Shown piece by piece: positions 1-6,218 of a DNA stretch of 6,742 nt (position 1 is its first letter; the number at the start of each line of letters is the position of its first letter). Source of the DNA: Bacillota bacterium (GTDB lineage Bacteria; Bacillota; GCA-003054495; Carboxydocellales; JAJZTU01). The notes beneath the pieces were generated by a model, which saw nothing but the letters and a program-made list of their open reading frames with translations, was not told the DNA's origin and ran no database searches. Location: NCBI GenBank assembly GCA_021848765.1, contig JAJZTU010000188.1, forward strand, positions 1 through 6,742, given 5' to 3'. A program made the translations under genes and the position numbers.

Positions 1-265
1 TTCTGTTCATGATATTCCGTATATTAATTCCGGCAAAATTAAACATTGTATCAAAGATATGAATAATGTCAGCGTTTTTAATAATATCTGCGGCTTCATT
101 TGCATCGGATTCAATGTCCAGAATAATATCCTTGTAATCTTTATACCTCCATTGTTCGTGTCGGCAAATAAGTCTGGCACAGTCGTCAGTATACTCATTA
201 ATGGCTTTCATCAACATATACGGCACATTGCTCGTATTATACTCGGAAATTAAAGCAATATTCAC
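1..265 (-). CDS. Putative glycosyltransferase, N-terminal part (gene runs off the left edge)
   Basis: An open frame of 88 codons runs from a GTG at 265 to the window edge with no stop. It begins (M)NIALISEYNTSNVPYMLMKA and later has the hydrophobic stretch NADIIHIFDTMFNF. A short beta strand followed by a helix, and later an 'ADIIHIF'-type strand, is what the N-terminal half of GT-B fold glycosyltransferases looks like. I recognise the class but not the acceptor or donor. The start at 265 is preferred because GGTGA lies 5 nt upstream; a GTG at 274 is in frame but has no ribosome site. The region 1-300 is about 34% GC by my count, against roughly half in the neighbouring wbp genes. This suggests a different origin. 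It follows the wbpI relic on the same strand and probably adds a sugar in the same glycan pathway. Without the rest of the protein the function stays general. Confidence 0.7.
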   Translation of the reverse strand, partial: MNIALISEYNTSNVPYMLMKAINEYTDDCARLICRHEQWRYKDYKDIILDIESDANEAADIIKNADIIHIFDTMFNFAGINIRNIMNR

Positions 266-270
266 TTCTT

Positions 271-275
271 TCACC
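271..275 (-). promoter_or_regulatory. Ribosome binding site deciding the GTG start at 265
   Basis: GGTGA on the minus strand matches part of the anti-Shine-Dalgarno complement and sits 5 nt before the GTG at 265. The alternative GTG at 272-274 lies inside this motif and has only AT-rich sequence and CGGGCG before it. Confidence 0.45.
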
Positions 276-313
276 GCCCGGTTATTAATTTAATACTGAA
301 ATGTAAATCGTTA

Positions 314-402
314 TTATTCAGAATGTCTACTATTAGTCGGACAAAAGAGCACCTGAGCAATGTGTTCTAGGGCCGTGCCCCTACTATAGTAACTACATTC
401 AT
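314..402 (-). pseudogene. wbpI: Relic of a UDP-GlcNAc-type 2-epimerase (WbpI/WecB family), internally deleted and truncated
   Basis: From an ATG at 402, four bases after the wbpE stop, the minus strand reads MNVVTIVGARP (370-402). This matches the conserved N-terminus of non-hydrolysing UDP-GlcNAc 2-epimerases, usually of the form M-x-V-x-T-I-x-G-A-R-P. A TAG follows at 367-369 where the family would continue with Q/N-F-I-K. In another frame, 317-367 reads EHIAQVLFCPTNSRHSE before TAA TAA. Its first eleven residues resemble the family segment T-D-H-I-S-D-L-L-F-C-P-T, found some 40% of the way into the protein. The simplest reading is an out-of-frame internal deletion of about 400 bp plus loss of the whole C-terminal part. 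WbpI converts UDP-GlcNAc(3NAc)A to UDP-ManNAc(3NAc)A and is the expected next step after WbpE. WecB is an alternative parent. The fragments are short, so the call rests on two motifs in the right order plus location. Confidence 0.72.
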
Positions 403-406
403 GTTC

Positions 407-1507
407 TTAGCTAATTGCTGATAAAACTATATCAGCAATCCTTTCCTGCTGCTTTTTAGTTAATTCAGGGTATAAGGGTATGGCCAGAGTTTCCCTGGCT
501 ACCTTTTCTGCCACAGGTAAGGAACCTTCTTCATAGCCTAAACTCTGATATACCTCTTGCCTGTGCAGCGGCACCGGGTAATAGACAGCAGAAGCAATAC
601 CCTCCTGGGCCAAGGCAGCCTTAATCTGATCCCGCTTCAGCGATGAAATAATATACAAATGGTAAATATGCTTATTAACTTGCTCAGCATAAGGAATACC
701 AACTTCACTCCCGGCAAACAGCCTGTCATACTCATCAGCTCTCTCGGCCCGCCGTTTATTCCACTCATCTATATACCTGAACTTAACCCGCAATATCGCC
801 GCCTGCAGCTCGTCCAGCCTGCTGTTATAACCAACCATTGAATGATAATACTTGGGCTTACTCCCGTGAACCCGTAAAACTCTAATCTTCTCTGCTACAA
901 CCTCATCATTGGTAACAACCATACCGCCATCTCCATAACCACCCAGGTTTTTGGTAGGGAAGAAACTAAAACACCCTGTGTTTCCTATAGAACCTGCCAT
1001 TCTCCCTTTATACCGGGCGCCGATAGCCTGGCAGGCATCTTCAATGACCGCCAGATTGTGCTTCCGGGCAATGGCCATCACTGCATCCATATCCGCCATT
1101 TGGCCAAAGATGTGCACGGGTATAATCGCTTTGGTCCGCTTAGTAATCCTGGCTTCAATCTGGTTAACATCAAGATTATAGGTCCTGGCATCAATATCCA
1201 CAAATACCGGGGTGGCCCCTAACTGGGAAACCACTTCCGCAGTTGCAAAAAAGGTATAGGGAGTGGTAATTACTTCATCTCCCGGCCCAATTCCATGAGT
1301 AAGCAGGGACAGCATTAAAGCATCGGTACCGTTTGCCACCCCCACGCCGTATTTTACTCCACAGTAGGCAGCTATCTCTTCTTCAAGAGCTTTGACGTTA
1401 GGACCCAGGACATAATGCCCACTTTCTAAAACCCCGGAAACCGCTTCCTGGATTTCGTTCCTGATTGAGTTATACTGGGCCTTAAGGTCTAACAAAGGTA
1501 TGTTCAT
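407..1507 (-). CDS. wbpE: UDP-2-acetamido-2-deoxy-3-oxo-glucuronate aminotransferase, WbpE-like
   Basis: A 366-residue enzyme of the DegT/DnrJ/EryC1/StrS family of PLP-dependent sugar aminotransferases, of normal length. Visible landmarks are the cofactor-phosphate loop NGTDAL (59-64), the EDACQ motif with Asp157 contacting the pyridine nitrogen, the Schiff-base lysine Lys186 in SFFPTKNLGGYGDGG, and YNSRLDELQAA (227-237), typical of the family. In the WbpE pathway it transfers an amino group, normally from glutamate, to C3 of the UDP-3-keto-GlcNAc uronic acid, in the cytoplasm. Family membership is clear from sequence; substrate is inferred from the adjoining wbpA, wbpB and wbpD genes. Related enzymes act on dTDP-3-keto-6-deoxy sugars (FdtB/QdtB type). 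The ATG at 1507 has AGAGGAGGG four bases upstream and lies 12 bp after the wbpD stop, so the genes are probably co-transcribed and translationally linked. Confidence 0.92.
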   Translation of the reverse strand: MNIPLLDLKAQYNSIRNEIQEAVSGVLESGHYVLGPNVKALEEEIAAYCGVKYGVGVANGTDALMLSLLTHGIGPGDEVITTPYTFFATAEVVSQLGATPVFVDIDARTYNLDVNQIEARITKRTKAIIPVHIFGQMADMDAVMAIARKHNLAVIEDACQAIGARYKGRMAGSIGNTGCFSFFPTKNLGGYGDGGMVVTNDEVVAEKIRVLRVHGSKPKYYHSMVGYNSRLDELQAAILRVKFRYIDEWNKRRAERADEYDRLFAGSEVGIPYAEQVNKHIYHLYIISSLKRDQIKAALAQEGIASAVYYPVPLHRQEVYQSLGYEEGSLPVAEKVARETLAIPLYPELTKKQQERIADIVLSAIS

Positions 1508-1511
1508 GGAA

Positions 1512-1520
1512 CCCTCCTCT
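1512..1520 (-). promoter_or_regulatory. Strong ribosome binding site for wbpE
   Basis: AGAGGAGGG ends four bases before the ATG at 1507, and its first base is the last base of the wbpD stop codon TAA. Ribosomes finishing wbpD therefore stop on the wbpE initiation site. Confidence 0.7.
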
Positions 1521-2263
1521 TACTGGTTTTCCAACAGTTCCTCCTCTGGGACCTGCCGGAACTTCCTGGCCGGCAGTCCTTTCACCGCGGTTCCGGGCTC
1601 AGTGTCCCTGGTAACCACAGCCCCTGCCGCCACAAAGGTTTCCTCAGCTACGGTTATGCCGGGCAGGAGAATTGAGCCACCCCCTACCCTCGAACCTTTC
1701 TTGATATGGGCGCCTTTGATGTGCTTGAACCGCTGCTCGGTTCTGCCCATAAAGTTATCGTTAGTAGTGGTAACCATCGGGGCGATAAATACCCTCTCCT
1801 CGATTTCCATATAGGCGGTTATAGATGCTCCGGTTTGAATTTTAGTGTAATCCCCGATATTGACGTTGTTTTCTACCGCTACCCCACGGCCGATGACAAC
1901 ATAGTTGCCTACCTTACATTTCTCCCGGATCGTCGCCAGATCACCTACCAGGGAATTTTGACCGATGGAAGTCCCGGCATAAATAACCGCTGAAGTTCCA
2001 ATAATAGAACCCTCCCCAAGCTTTAGCGGAGGTAATGGGCTATCAATTTTGACAGTACTGGTTATACTGACAAGGGGTTGTTTACCCAGCACACAGTTGT
2101 CACTTATGAAAACGTTATCACTGACAATAGTCCCAGGGTAGATGGTAACATTATTGCCGATGTGGACATTATTCCCTAGGACCACACCCTCTTCCACCAC
2201 CGTAAAGTGTCCAATATGACAACCATTCCCCCGGATGACGGTATCGTGAATACTATTTATCAA
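1520..2263 (-). CDS. wbpD: Hexapeptide-repeat N-acetyltransferase, WbpD-like (long form)
   Basis: A 247-residue protein built almost entirely of left-handed beta-helix hexapeptide repeats, such as GNNVHIGNNVTIYPG (30-44) and GNYVVIGRGVAVENNVNIGD (119-138). The loop VFIAPMVTTTNDNFMGR (158-174) and the ending AAGAVVTRDTEPGTAVKGLP (212-231) are typical of sugar O/N-acetyltransferases of the WbpD/WlbB group. The expected reaction is acetyl-CoA-dependent N-acetylation of the 3-amino group made by WbpE, giving UDP-GlcNAc(3NAc)A. Known WbpD proteins are about 190 residues. The extra length here is an N-terminal helix section with a non-repeat insert around 60-85 (LGKQPLVSITSTVKIDSPLP). The start is a TTG at 2263 with GAGGTG seven bases before it; no ATG or GTG is better placed. 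It overlaps the end of wbpB by 11 bp. The acyl group and exact substrate are inferred from context. Confidence 0.85.
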   Translation of the reverse strand: MINSIHDTVIRGNGCHIGHFTVVEEGVVLGNNVHIGNNVTIYPGTIVSDNVFISDNCVLGKQPLVSITSTVKIDSPLPPLKLGEGSIIGTSAVIYAGTSIGQNSLVGDLATIREKCKVGNYVVIGRGVAVENNVNIGDYTKIQTGASITAYMEIEERVFIAPMVTTTNDNFMGRTEQRFKHIKGAHIKKGSRVGGGSILLPGITVAEETFVAAGAVVTRDTEPGTAVKGLPARKFRQVPEEELLENQ

Positions 2264-3320
2264 AGGAAAACACCTCGGCTAAATTAAAATCCTCTTCCAC
2301 GGGTAAAGTTACCGGCCGGCCGGTATATGCTGATTTATAAATAGCCAGAACAATTTCCAGAGCCTTGCGTCCTTCATACCCGTCAATTGCAGGTTTTCCC
2401 CCGCTTTTCACGGCCTGAATCATGTCCTGAATAATATCTTTATGGCCAAACCCATAGACATTAGGCGGGTCTTGCTGCTGCCTGGCCAGAACGGCCGCTT
2501 CTTCCCCCTCCTCGCCAAAGCGCCAGACCTCAATCTTGTTTACTGCTATCCCCCCGAGGACCACTGTACCGGTTTCCCCGAAGATGTTCAGAGTCTCCTC
2601 CAGGTTTGTGGGATATATGGTATTGGCTGCCTCGATAACTCCCAGGGCGCCATGCTTAAACCTCAGTACAGCCACAGCGTTATCTTCAGCCTCAATCTTC
2701 CGCAAGTGAGTAGCGGTATAGGCAAAAACAGATTCCACCGGTCCCATCATCCACTGCAGCAGGTCAATATTATGTATTGACTGGTTCATTAAACACCCGC
2801 CATCTTGCGACCAAGTACCCCGCCAGGGCGCTTGAGCATAGTAATTGTCGTTGCGGTTCCAACGGATGACAGCGCTGCCGTGGGTCAGCCTGCCAAAACG
2901 CCCCTCCTCCACAGCGCCTCTTAACTGTTTGACAGCAGAGTTAAAACGGTTCTGGTGGACTACAGCCAGCAGCACCCCTGCTTCTTCACATGCCTTAACA
3001 AGGGCATTGGCCTCCTTCAGATTCATGGCCATGGGCTTTTCCACCATAACGTGCTTGCCGGCGCGGGCCGCAGCTATGCCGATTTCTGCATGCAACCCGC
3101 TGGGAGTACAGATATTGACCACCTGGACATCAGGATTGGCCAGAAGTTGCTCATAATCATCATATCCTTTAGCCCGGTATTTGGTTTCAAAGTCCCTAAC
3201 CCTATTAGCATCTATATCACAAACTGCCACCAATTCAGCTTCTTCCAAAGCTATAATTGCTTCGGCGTGCTTAGGTGCAATTCGCCCGCAGCCAATTATT
3301 CCAAAGCCTATCCGGCCCAT
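2253..3320 (-). CDS. wbpB: UDP-GlcNAc-uronate 3-dehydrogenase, WbpB-like (Gfo/Idh/MocA family)
   Basis: A 355-residue NAD-dependent oxidoreductase. The Rossmann fingerprint GFGIIGCGRIA is at residues 5-15, the family motif VEKPMA with the catalytic lysine (Lys95) near 93, and the C-terminal substrate domain has TWSQDGGCLMNQSIHNID, with His183 in the usual catalytic position. Length and motifs fit WbpB/WlbA, which oxidise C3 of UDP-GlcNAc uronic acid and in studied members regenerate a tightly bound NAD with 2-oxoglutarate, working in tandem with the aminotransferase. The sequence proves the family; the substrate follows from its place between wbpA and wbpD/wbpE. The ATG at 3320 follows AGAGGTG with an 8-nt spacer; a GTG directly before it (3323) is equally in reach. 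It lies 34 bp after wbpA, and its last codons overlap the start of wbpD in another frame. Confidence 0.91.
   Translation of the reverse strand: MGRIGFGIIGCGRIAPKHAEAIIALEEAELVAVCDIDANRVRDFETKYRAKGYDDYEQLLANPDVQVVNICTPSGLHAEIGIAAARAGKHVMVEKPMAMNLKEANALVKACEEAGVLLAVVHQNRFNSAVKQLRGAVEEGRFGRLTHGSAVIRWNRNDNYYAQAPWRGTWSQDGGCLMNQSIHNIDLLQWMMGPVESVFAYTATHLRKIEAEDNAVAVLRFKHGALGVIEAANTIYPTNLEETLNIFGETGTVVLGGIAVNKIEVWRFGEEGEEAAVLARQQQDPPNVYGFGHKDIIQDMIQAVKSGGKPAIDGYEGRKALEIVLAIYKSAYTGRPVTLPVEEDFNLAEVFSFDK
2271..2276 (-). promoter_or_regulatory. Ribosome binding site inside wbpB that sets the TTG start of wbpD
   Basis: GAGGTG lies within the last codons of wbpB, seven bases before the TTG at 2263. No ATG or GTG lies close by in the wbpD frame, so this site is the main support for a TTG start. 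The placement implies translational coupling of wbpD to wbpB. Confidence 0.65.
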
Positions 3321-3354
3321 CACCGTGACACCTCTTTATACCTTCTATTTCTCT

Positions 3355-4686
3355 CTAAATTAAGAAGATTTTTTCCCGTTTATCTTTAACATTCTTGGTA
3401 GCATTACGGGTATCCACAACTATCCGGGCATGGTTGGTTATCCACTGGTAATCAATATTAGAGTGGTCAGTTATTATCAGCACACAGTCAGCCTCTTCAA
3501 TATTTTCAGACGTTAGCTGGCTGCTCTCCATTTTGATTTTACTGCCGCCATGGGGTTGGATAGCCGGTACATAAGGATCGTGATAAGTGAGCTCTGCCCC
3601 TTCTTTCAGAAGCATAGCCATAATCTTAAGGGCAGGTGACTCTCGGACATCATCTATATCCTTCTTATAAGCGACCCCAAGCACCATGATCTTGGAACCG
3701 TTAACGCTCTTTCGCACCTTGTTCAGGGCTTGAATAACCTTATTAACGACGTAATAAGAAACTTCCACATTGATTTCACCGGCTAATTCAATGAATCTGG
3801 TGTGAAAATCATACTCCCTGGCCTTCCAGGTCAGGTAGAAGGGGTCAATGGGAATACAGTGACCACCAACGCCAGGCCCGGGGTAAAAGGTCTGAATACC
3901 AAAAGGCTTAGTACCGGCGGCTTCCACCACTTCCCAAACATCAATACCCATCCGGTCAGACAGCATCATTAATTCGTTAACCAGGGCGATATTAACCGCC
4001 CGGTAGCTATTCTCAAATACCTTGGTCATCTCCGCCACGGCAGGGGATGAAACTGGTACCACCTGGAGAATGGTTTGCTCGTAAAAAGTTTGGGCCACTT
4101 CCAAACACGCCGGAGTCACGCCACCAACAACTTTGGAAGTATTCCTTGTAGTAAAGCGTTTATTCCCTGGGTCAACCCGTTCCGGCGAAAAGGCCAGAAA
4201 AAAATCTTCCCCTACCTTAAGACCGCTTGCTTCCAACCGGGGGAGAATTACCTCTTCCGTGGTCCCGGGATAAGTAGTACTCTCCAGGGTTACCAGTTGC
4301 CCCTTCCGGATATACTTGGCGATCTCCCCGGTAACATTCTCGATATAGGAAATATCGGGGTCCCTGGTAATAGTCAAAGGTGTCGGCACGCAGATGATAA
4401 TTACATCCATGTCAGCCAGTCCTTCAAAGGTGCTGGTAGCATAAAGTTTTCCTTCTGTCACCAGGCGCTTAAGTTCGTCATCTTTAACATCACCGATATA
4501 ATTTTCGCCCCGGTTAACCATGGCAGCCCTAGCCGTATTCTGATCAATGCCCACAACCTGAAAACCAACTTTTCCTTTTTCCACTGCTAAAGGCAGACCC
4601 ACATACCCCAGGCCGATTACCCCAATTTTAGCTTCTCTGGACAATATTTTCTCTTTTAGCTGTGCGGTAAGGTTTCGTTCGGTCAT
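3355..4686 (-). CDS. wbpA: UDP-N-acetyl-D-glucosamine 6-dehydrogenase, WbpA-like
   Basis: A 443-residue member of the UDP-glucose/UDP-ManNAc dehydrogenase family. It has the NAD-binding motif IGVIGLGYVGLP (21-32), ESTTYPGTTEE (135-145), SPERVDPG (167-174), the paired catalytic residues Lys222 and Asn226 in TKVFENSYRAVN, and the catalytic Cys277 in PGVGGHCIPIDP. The GGHCIPIDP form separates UDP-GlcNAc/UDP-ManNAc dehydrogenases from UDP-glucose dehydrogenases, which carry G-G-S-C. The enzyme oxidises C6 twice with two NAD+ to give the uronic acid, the first step of the diacetamido-uronate pathway. WecC (UDP-ManNAc dehydrogenase) is the main alternative; the wbpB-D-E genes directly downstream favour WbpA. 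The frame is open back to a TTG at 4740, but that start would overlap maf and has no ribosome site. The ATG at 4686, with AGGAGAGG four bases upstream, is much better and leaves a 28-bp gap after maf. Confidence 0.92.
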   Translation of the reverse strand: MTERNLTAQLKEKILSREAKIGVIGLGYVGLPLAVEKGKVGFQVVGIDQNTARAAMVNRGENYIGDVKDDELKRLVTEGKLYATSTFEGLADMDVIIICVPTPLTITRDPDISYIENVTGEIAKYIRKGQLVTLESTTYPGTTEEVILPRLEASGLKVGEDFFLAFSPERVDPGNKRFTTRNTSKVVGGVTPACLEVAQTFYEQTILQVVPVSSPAVAEMTKVFENSYRAVNIALVNELMMLSDRMGIDVWEVVEAAGTKPFGIQTFYPGPGVGGHCIPIDPFYLTWKAREYDFHTRFIELAGEINVEVSYYVVNKVIQALNKVRKSVNGSKIMVLGVAYKKDIDDVRESPALKIMAMLLKEGAELTYHDPYVPAIQPHGGSKIKMESSQLTSENIEEADCVLIITDHSNIDYQWITNHARIVVDTRNATKNVKDKREKIFLI

Positions 4687-4690
4687 TTTT

Positions 4691-4698
4691 CCTCTCCT
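4691..4698 (-). promoter_or_regulatory. Ribosome binding site fixing the wbpA start at 4686
   Basis: AGGAGAGG followed by AAAA and ATG. This decides against the upstream in-frame TTG at 4740, which would add 18 residues (SDYYSRFRVNEAARRGK and neighbours) lying before the usual short leader of this family. Confidence 0.75.
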
Positions 4699-4714
4699 AG
4701 CTGCTTCATTCACC

Positions 4715-6061
4715 CTAAACCGGCTGTAATAATCGCTCAATCAGGCTCTGTACATTTCTGTCCCGGTTAATCCACCTGTGCAGGCACTCTTGAAAAGCCA
4801 TAATCCGGGTTCCCTGAATAAATGCTCCCTGTTGAGAGGTATTAATAAACTCTATAGCGGTTTCCCGCCGGATCCTTCGTTCCAACCACCTGCGCATGTA
4901 ATTGTAGTTTTTGACGGTAAGAACTGTCTTCCCGTCATTACTTGGCAGCTCCAGGCAGTGACTGTCGATTATCTTGCGGTACCAATAAGTGGTTCCGTAA
5001 GCATGGTTTTTACCCATGGGGTAACCTAAATCAAGACCAACAAAAATAACAGTCGAGCCCCCCATACGGATAGCGATATCACAGGCAGCAGTGGCAACTG
5101 AACCTCCGGTTTCAATTAAGTCATCCTCACTTGCCCAAGGTTCCTGACCGGATAGGTTGATCCCCTTTTGCCAGGCTACTATCCTGGGTCCGGAATAGTT
5201 TTGTAACACTTGGGGGTACACACTGGGCAGAACAATTAAAGGGACTTGCAGGGACAAGCCCTCTAGCTGCTTAAAAACTTCCCCCTGCGGGTCAGTAACA
5301 ATAATCATGTCCGGTTCTATTCCGTTTCTTAGTAATGGTCTGACACTTGTCCCCACCGCCAAAATCAGCGCCTTGTTACCAACTTGCCTCAGATGTTCAA
5401 ATTCGTTGTCCAAAGAAGGCCCTGCAGCAACTACAATAATTGGCACGTCCTTGAATTGACCAAAGAAACTTGATACTGCCGGCAACTCCCGGCAAACAGG
5501 CAAATTCACCCGCAAATTTTCCTCCAACAAAGAGCCAAACCGTTGGATAGTCCCGCGGGCCACTTCCCAGTCCTGCAACGCAACTCTCAATCTCTGAAAC
5601 TCAGGTGGCAGGATTTCCAGGGAAGGTCTATGCAGGAAAAACTTCCCGTCTACTTCCAACATTATCTCCATACAGTATTTAAGTTGAGCAGCCAAAAGCT
5701 GCATGTTGTCTTCAGCTACCAATTCCACCCGGTGGTCAGCCAACACTTCGGCTGCCGGCCCGGTATTTGCCAGTTTAGCGGCCAGAGCGGTGTTTTGTTG
5801 GAAAATTACCACCTGTCCCTGGCTGCCAATCTTATTTAGAATGGCTTTCACATGGTACCCTAATCCGAGACCATAGATTAATACGACATCCCCCTCTTCC
5901 AGGCTGAGGGGCTCCACCTGGCGCAGGGCTTCCTGTTCCGGATTATAGCTGCTGTGCAGCAAGAGCTGCTTTGAACCCAAATCAATCCTGGCCGTAGGCA
6001 AACCATTACGGCAGGTTAACATCTCCAGTTCCAGTTGCATACCATTCGTTGTCATGAACAT
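4715..6061 (-). CDS. maf: Maf-type (DUF115, MptE-like) motility-associated glycosyltransferase
   Basis: A 448-residue protein. An N-terminal domain has YNPEQEALRQVEP (about 39-51) and VLIYGLGLGYHVKAIL (60-75). The central DUF115 domain has VVAAGPSLD (210-218), IIVTDPQGE (253-261), TGGSVATAACDIA (318-330), GLDLGYP (342-348) and HAYGT (353-357). GPSL, TDPQ and TGGS are hallmarks of the family. Maf proteins are cytoplasmic and in several bacteria attach sugars, usually nonulosonic acids, to Ser/Thr of flagellin before export; MptE relatives are pterin pyrophosphokinases. The flagellin role is inference, as no flagellin or nonulosonate gene is visible here. The protein ends soon after the central domain, so the long C-terminal helical region of larger Mafs is absent. 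Of the start options GTG 6064, ATG 6061 and ATG 6055, 6061 is chosen because AGGGA lies six bases before it. Confidence 0.85.
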   Translation of the reverse strand: MFMTTNGMQLELEMLTCRNGLPTARIDLGSKQLLLHSSYNPEQEALRQVEPLSLEEGDVVLIYGLGLGYHVKAILNKIGSQGQVVIFQQNTALAAKLANTGPAAEVLADHRVELVAEDNMQLLAAQLKYCMEIMLEVDGKFFLHRPSLEILPPEFQRLRVALQDWEVARGTIQRFGSLLEENLRVNLPVCRELPAVSSFFGQFKDVPIIVVAAGPSLDNEFEHLRQVGNKALILAVGTSVRPLLRNGIEPDMIIVTDPQGEVFKQLEGLSLQVPLIVLPSVYPQVLQNYSGPRIVAWQKGINLSGQEPWASEDDLIETGGSVATAACDIAIRMGGSTVIFVGLDLGYPMGKNHAYGTTYWYRKIIDSHCLELPSNDGKTVLTVKNYNYMRRWLERRIRRETAIEFINTSQQGAFIQGTRIMAFQECLHRWINRDRNVQSLIERLLQPV

Positions 6062-6082
6062 CACTCTTCCCTGACCACTATA

Positions 6083-6192
6083 TTAAGAAAACATGCTATC
6101 CCTCTTGAGAAGACATGCTATCCATTTTGAGAAAACATGCTATTAATATCAAGCAAACATGTCGTTCACATTAAGAAGACATCCATTAAAAG
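6083..6192. repeat. Five tandem imperfect 22-bp direct repeats
   Basis: Units begin at 6083, 6105, 6127, 6149 and 6171, exactly 22 bp apart with no indels. The conserved core on the plus strand is TTRAGAARACATGCTATCC. The three units nearest maf match best; the fourth has ACATGTCGTTC in the core and the fifth keeps only TTAAGAAGACAT. Since 22 is not a multiple of 3, the array is not a coding repeat. It fills most of the gap between the CgeB-like glycosyltransferase gene and maf and ends about 20 bp before the maf start. Two functions are possible: an array of regulator-binding sites about two helical turns apart, or a leftover mobile-element end of the multi-repeat kind seen in IS21-family elements. 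Neither is proven by the sequence. Confidence 0.9.
6124..6152 (-). promoter_or_regulatory. Possible promoter for maf-wbpABDE (weak)
   Basis: On the minus strand TTGATA (6147-6152, 5/6 to the -35 consensus), 17 bp, then CAAAAT (6124-6129, 4/6 to the -10 consensus), about 60 bp before the maf start. It lies inside the tandem repeat array, and AT-rich DNA yields such matches by chance. A second weak -10 candidate, TATAGT, lies just before the maf ribosome site but lacks a -35. Confidence 0.2.
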
Positions 6193-6218
6193 CTTAAGTT
6201 AATTAATTCGACAAAAAC

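Noticed and set aside
7..253. Small open frames of 63 codons (minus, 7-198) and 64 codons (plus, 59-253)
   Set aside because: Both overlap the better-supported glycosyltransferase frame (1-265 minus), have no ribosome site and look like compositional by-products of AT-rich coding sequence.
367..392. Short hairpin TAGGG-GCACGG-CCCTA and palindrome TACTATAGTA after wbpE, considered as terminator or operator
   Set aside because: The stem is only 5 bp, no T-run follows on the minus strand, and the bases are accounted for as the conserved start of the epimerase relic (coding for TIVGARP).
4075..4590. 171-codon plus-strand frame opposite wbpA
   Set aside because: It is antisense to a clearly conserved dehydrogenase, its translation shows no recognisable motif, and no plausible ribosome site was seen.
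4687..4740. N-terminal extension of wbpA starting from TTG at 4740
   Set aside because: It would overlap the maf gene by 26 bp, has no ribosome site, and adds residues not expected in the family. The ATG at 4686 has AGGAGAGG at good distance.
6083..6192. CRISPR array
   Set aside because: The 22-bp units are directly adjacent with no unique spacers of about 30 bp between them, and no cas gene is seen.
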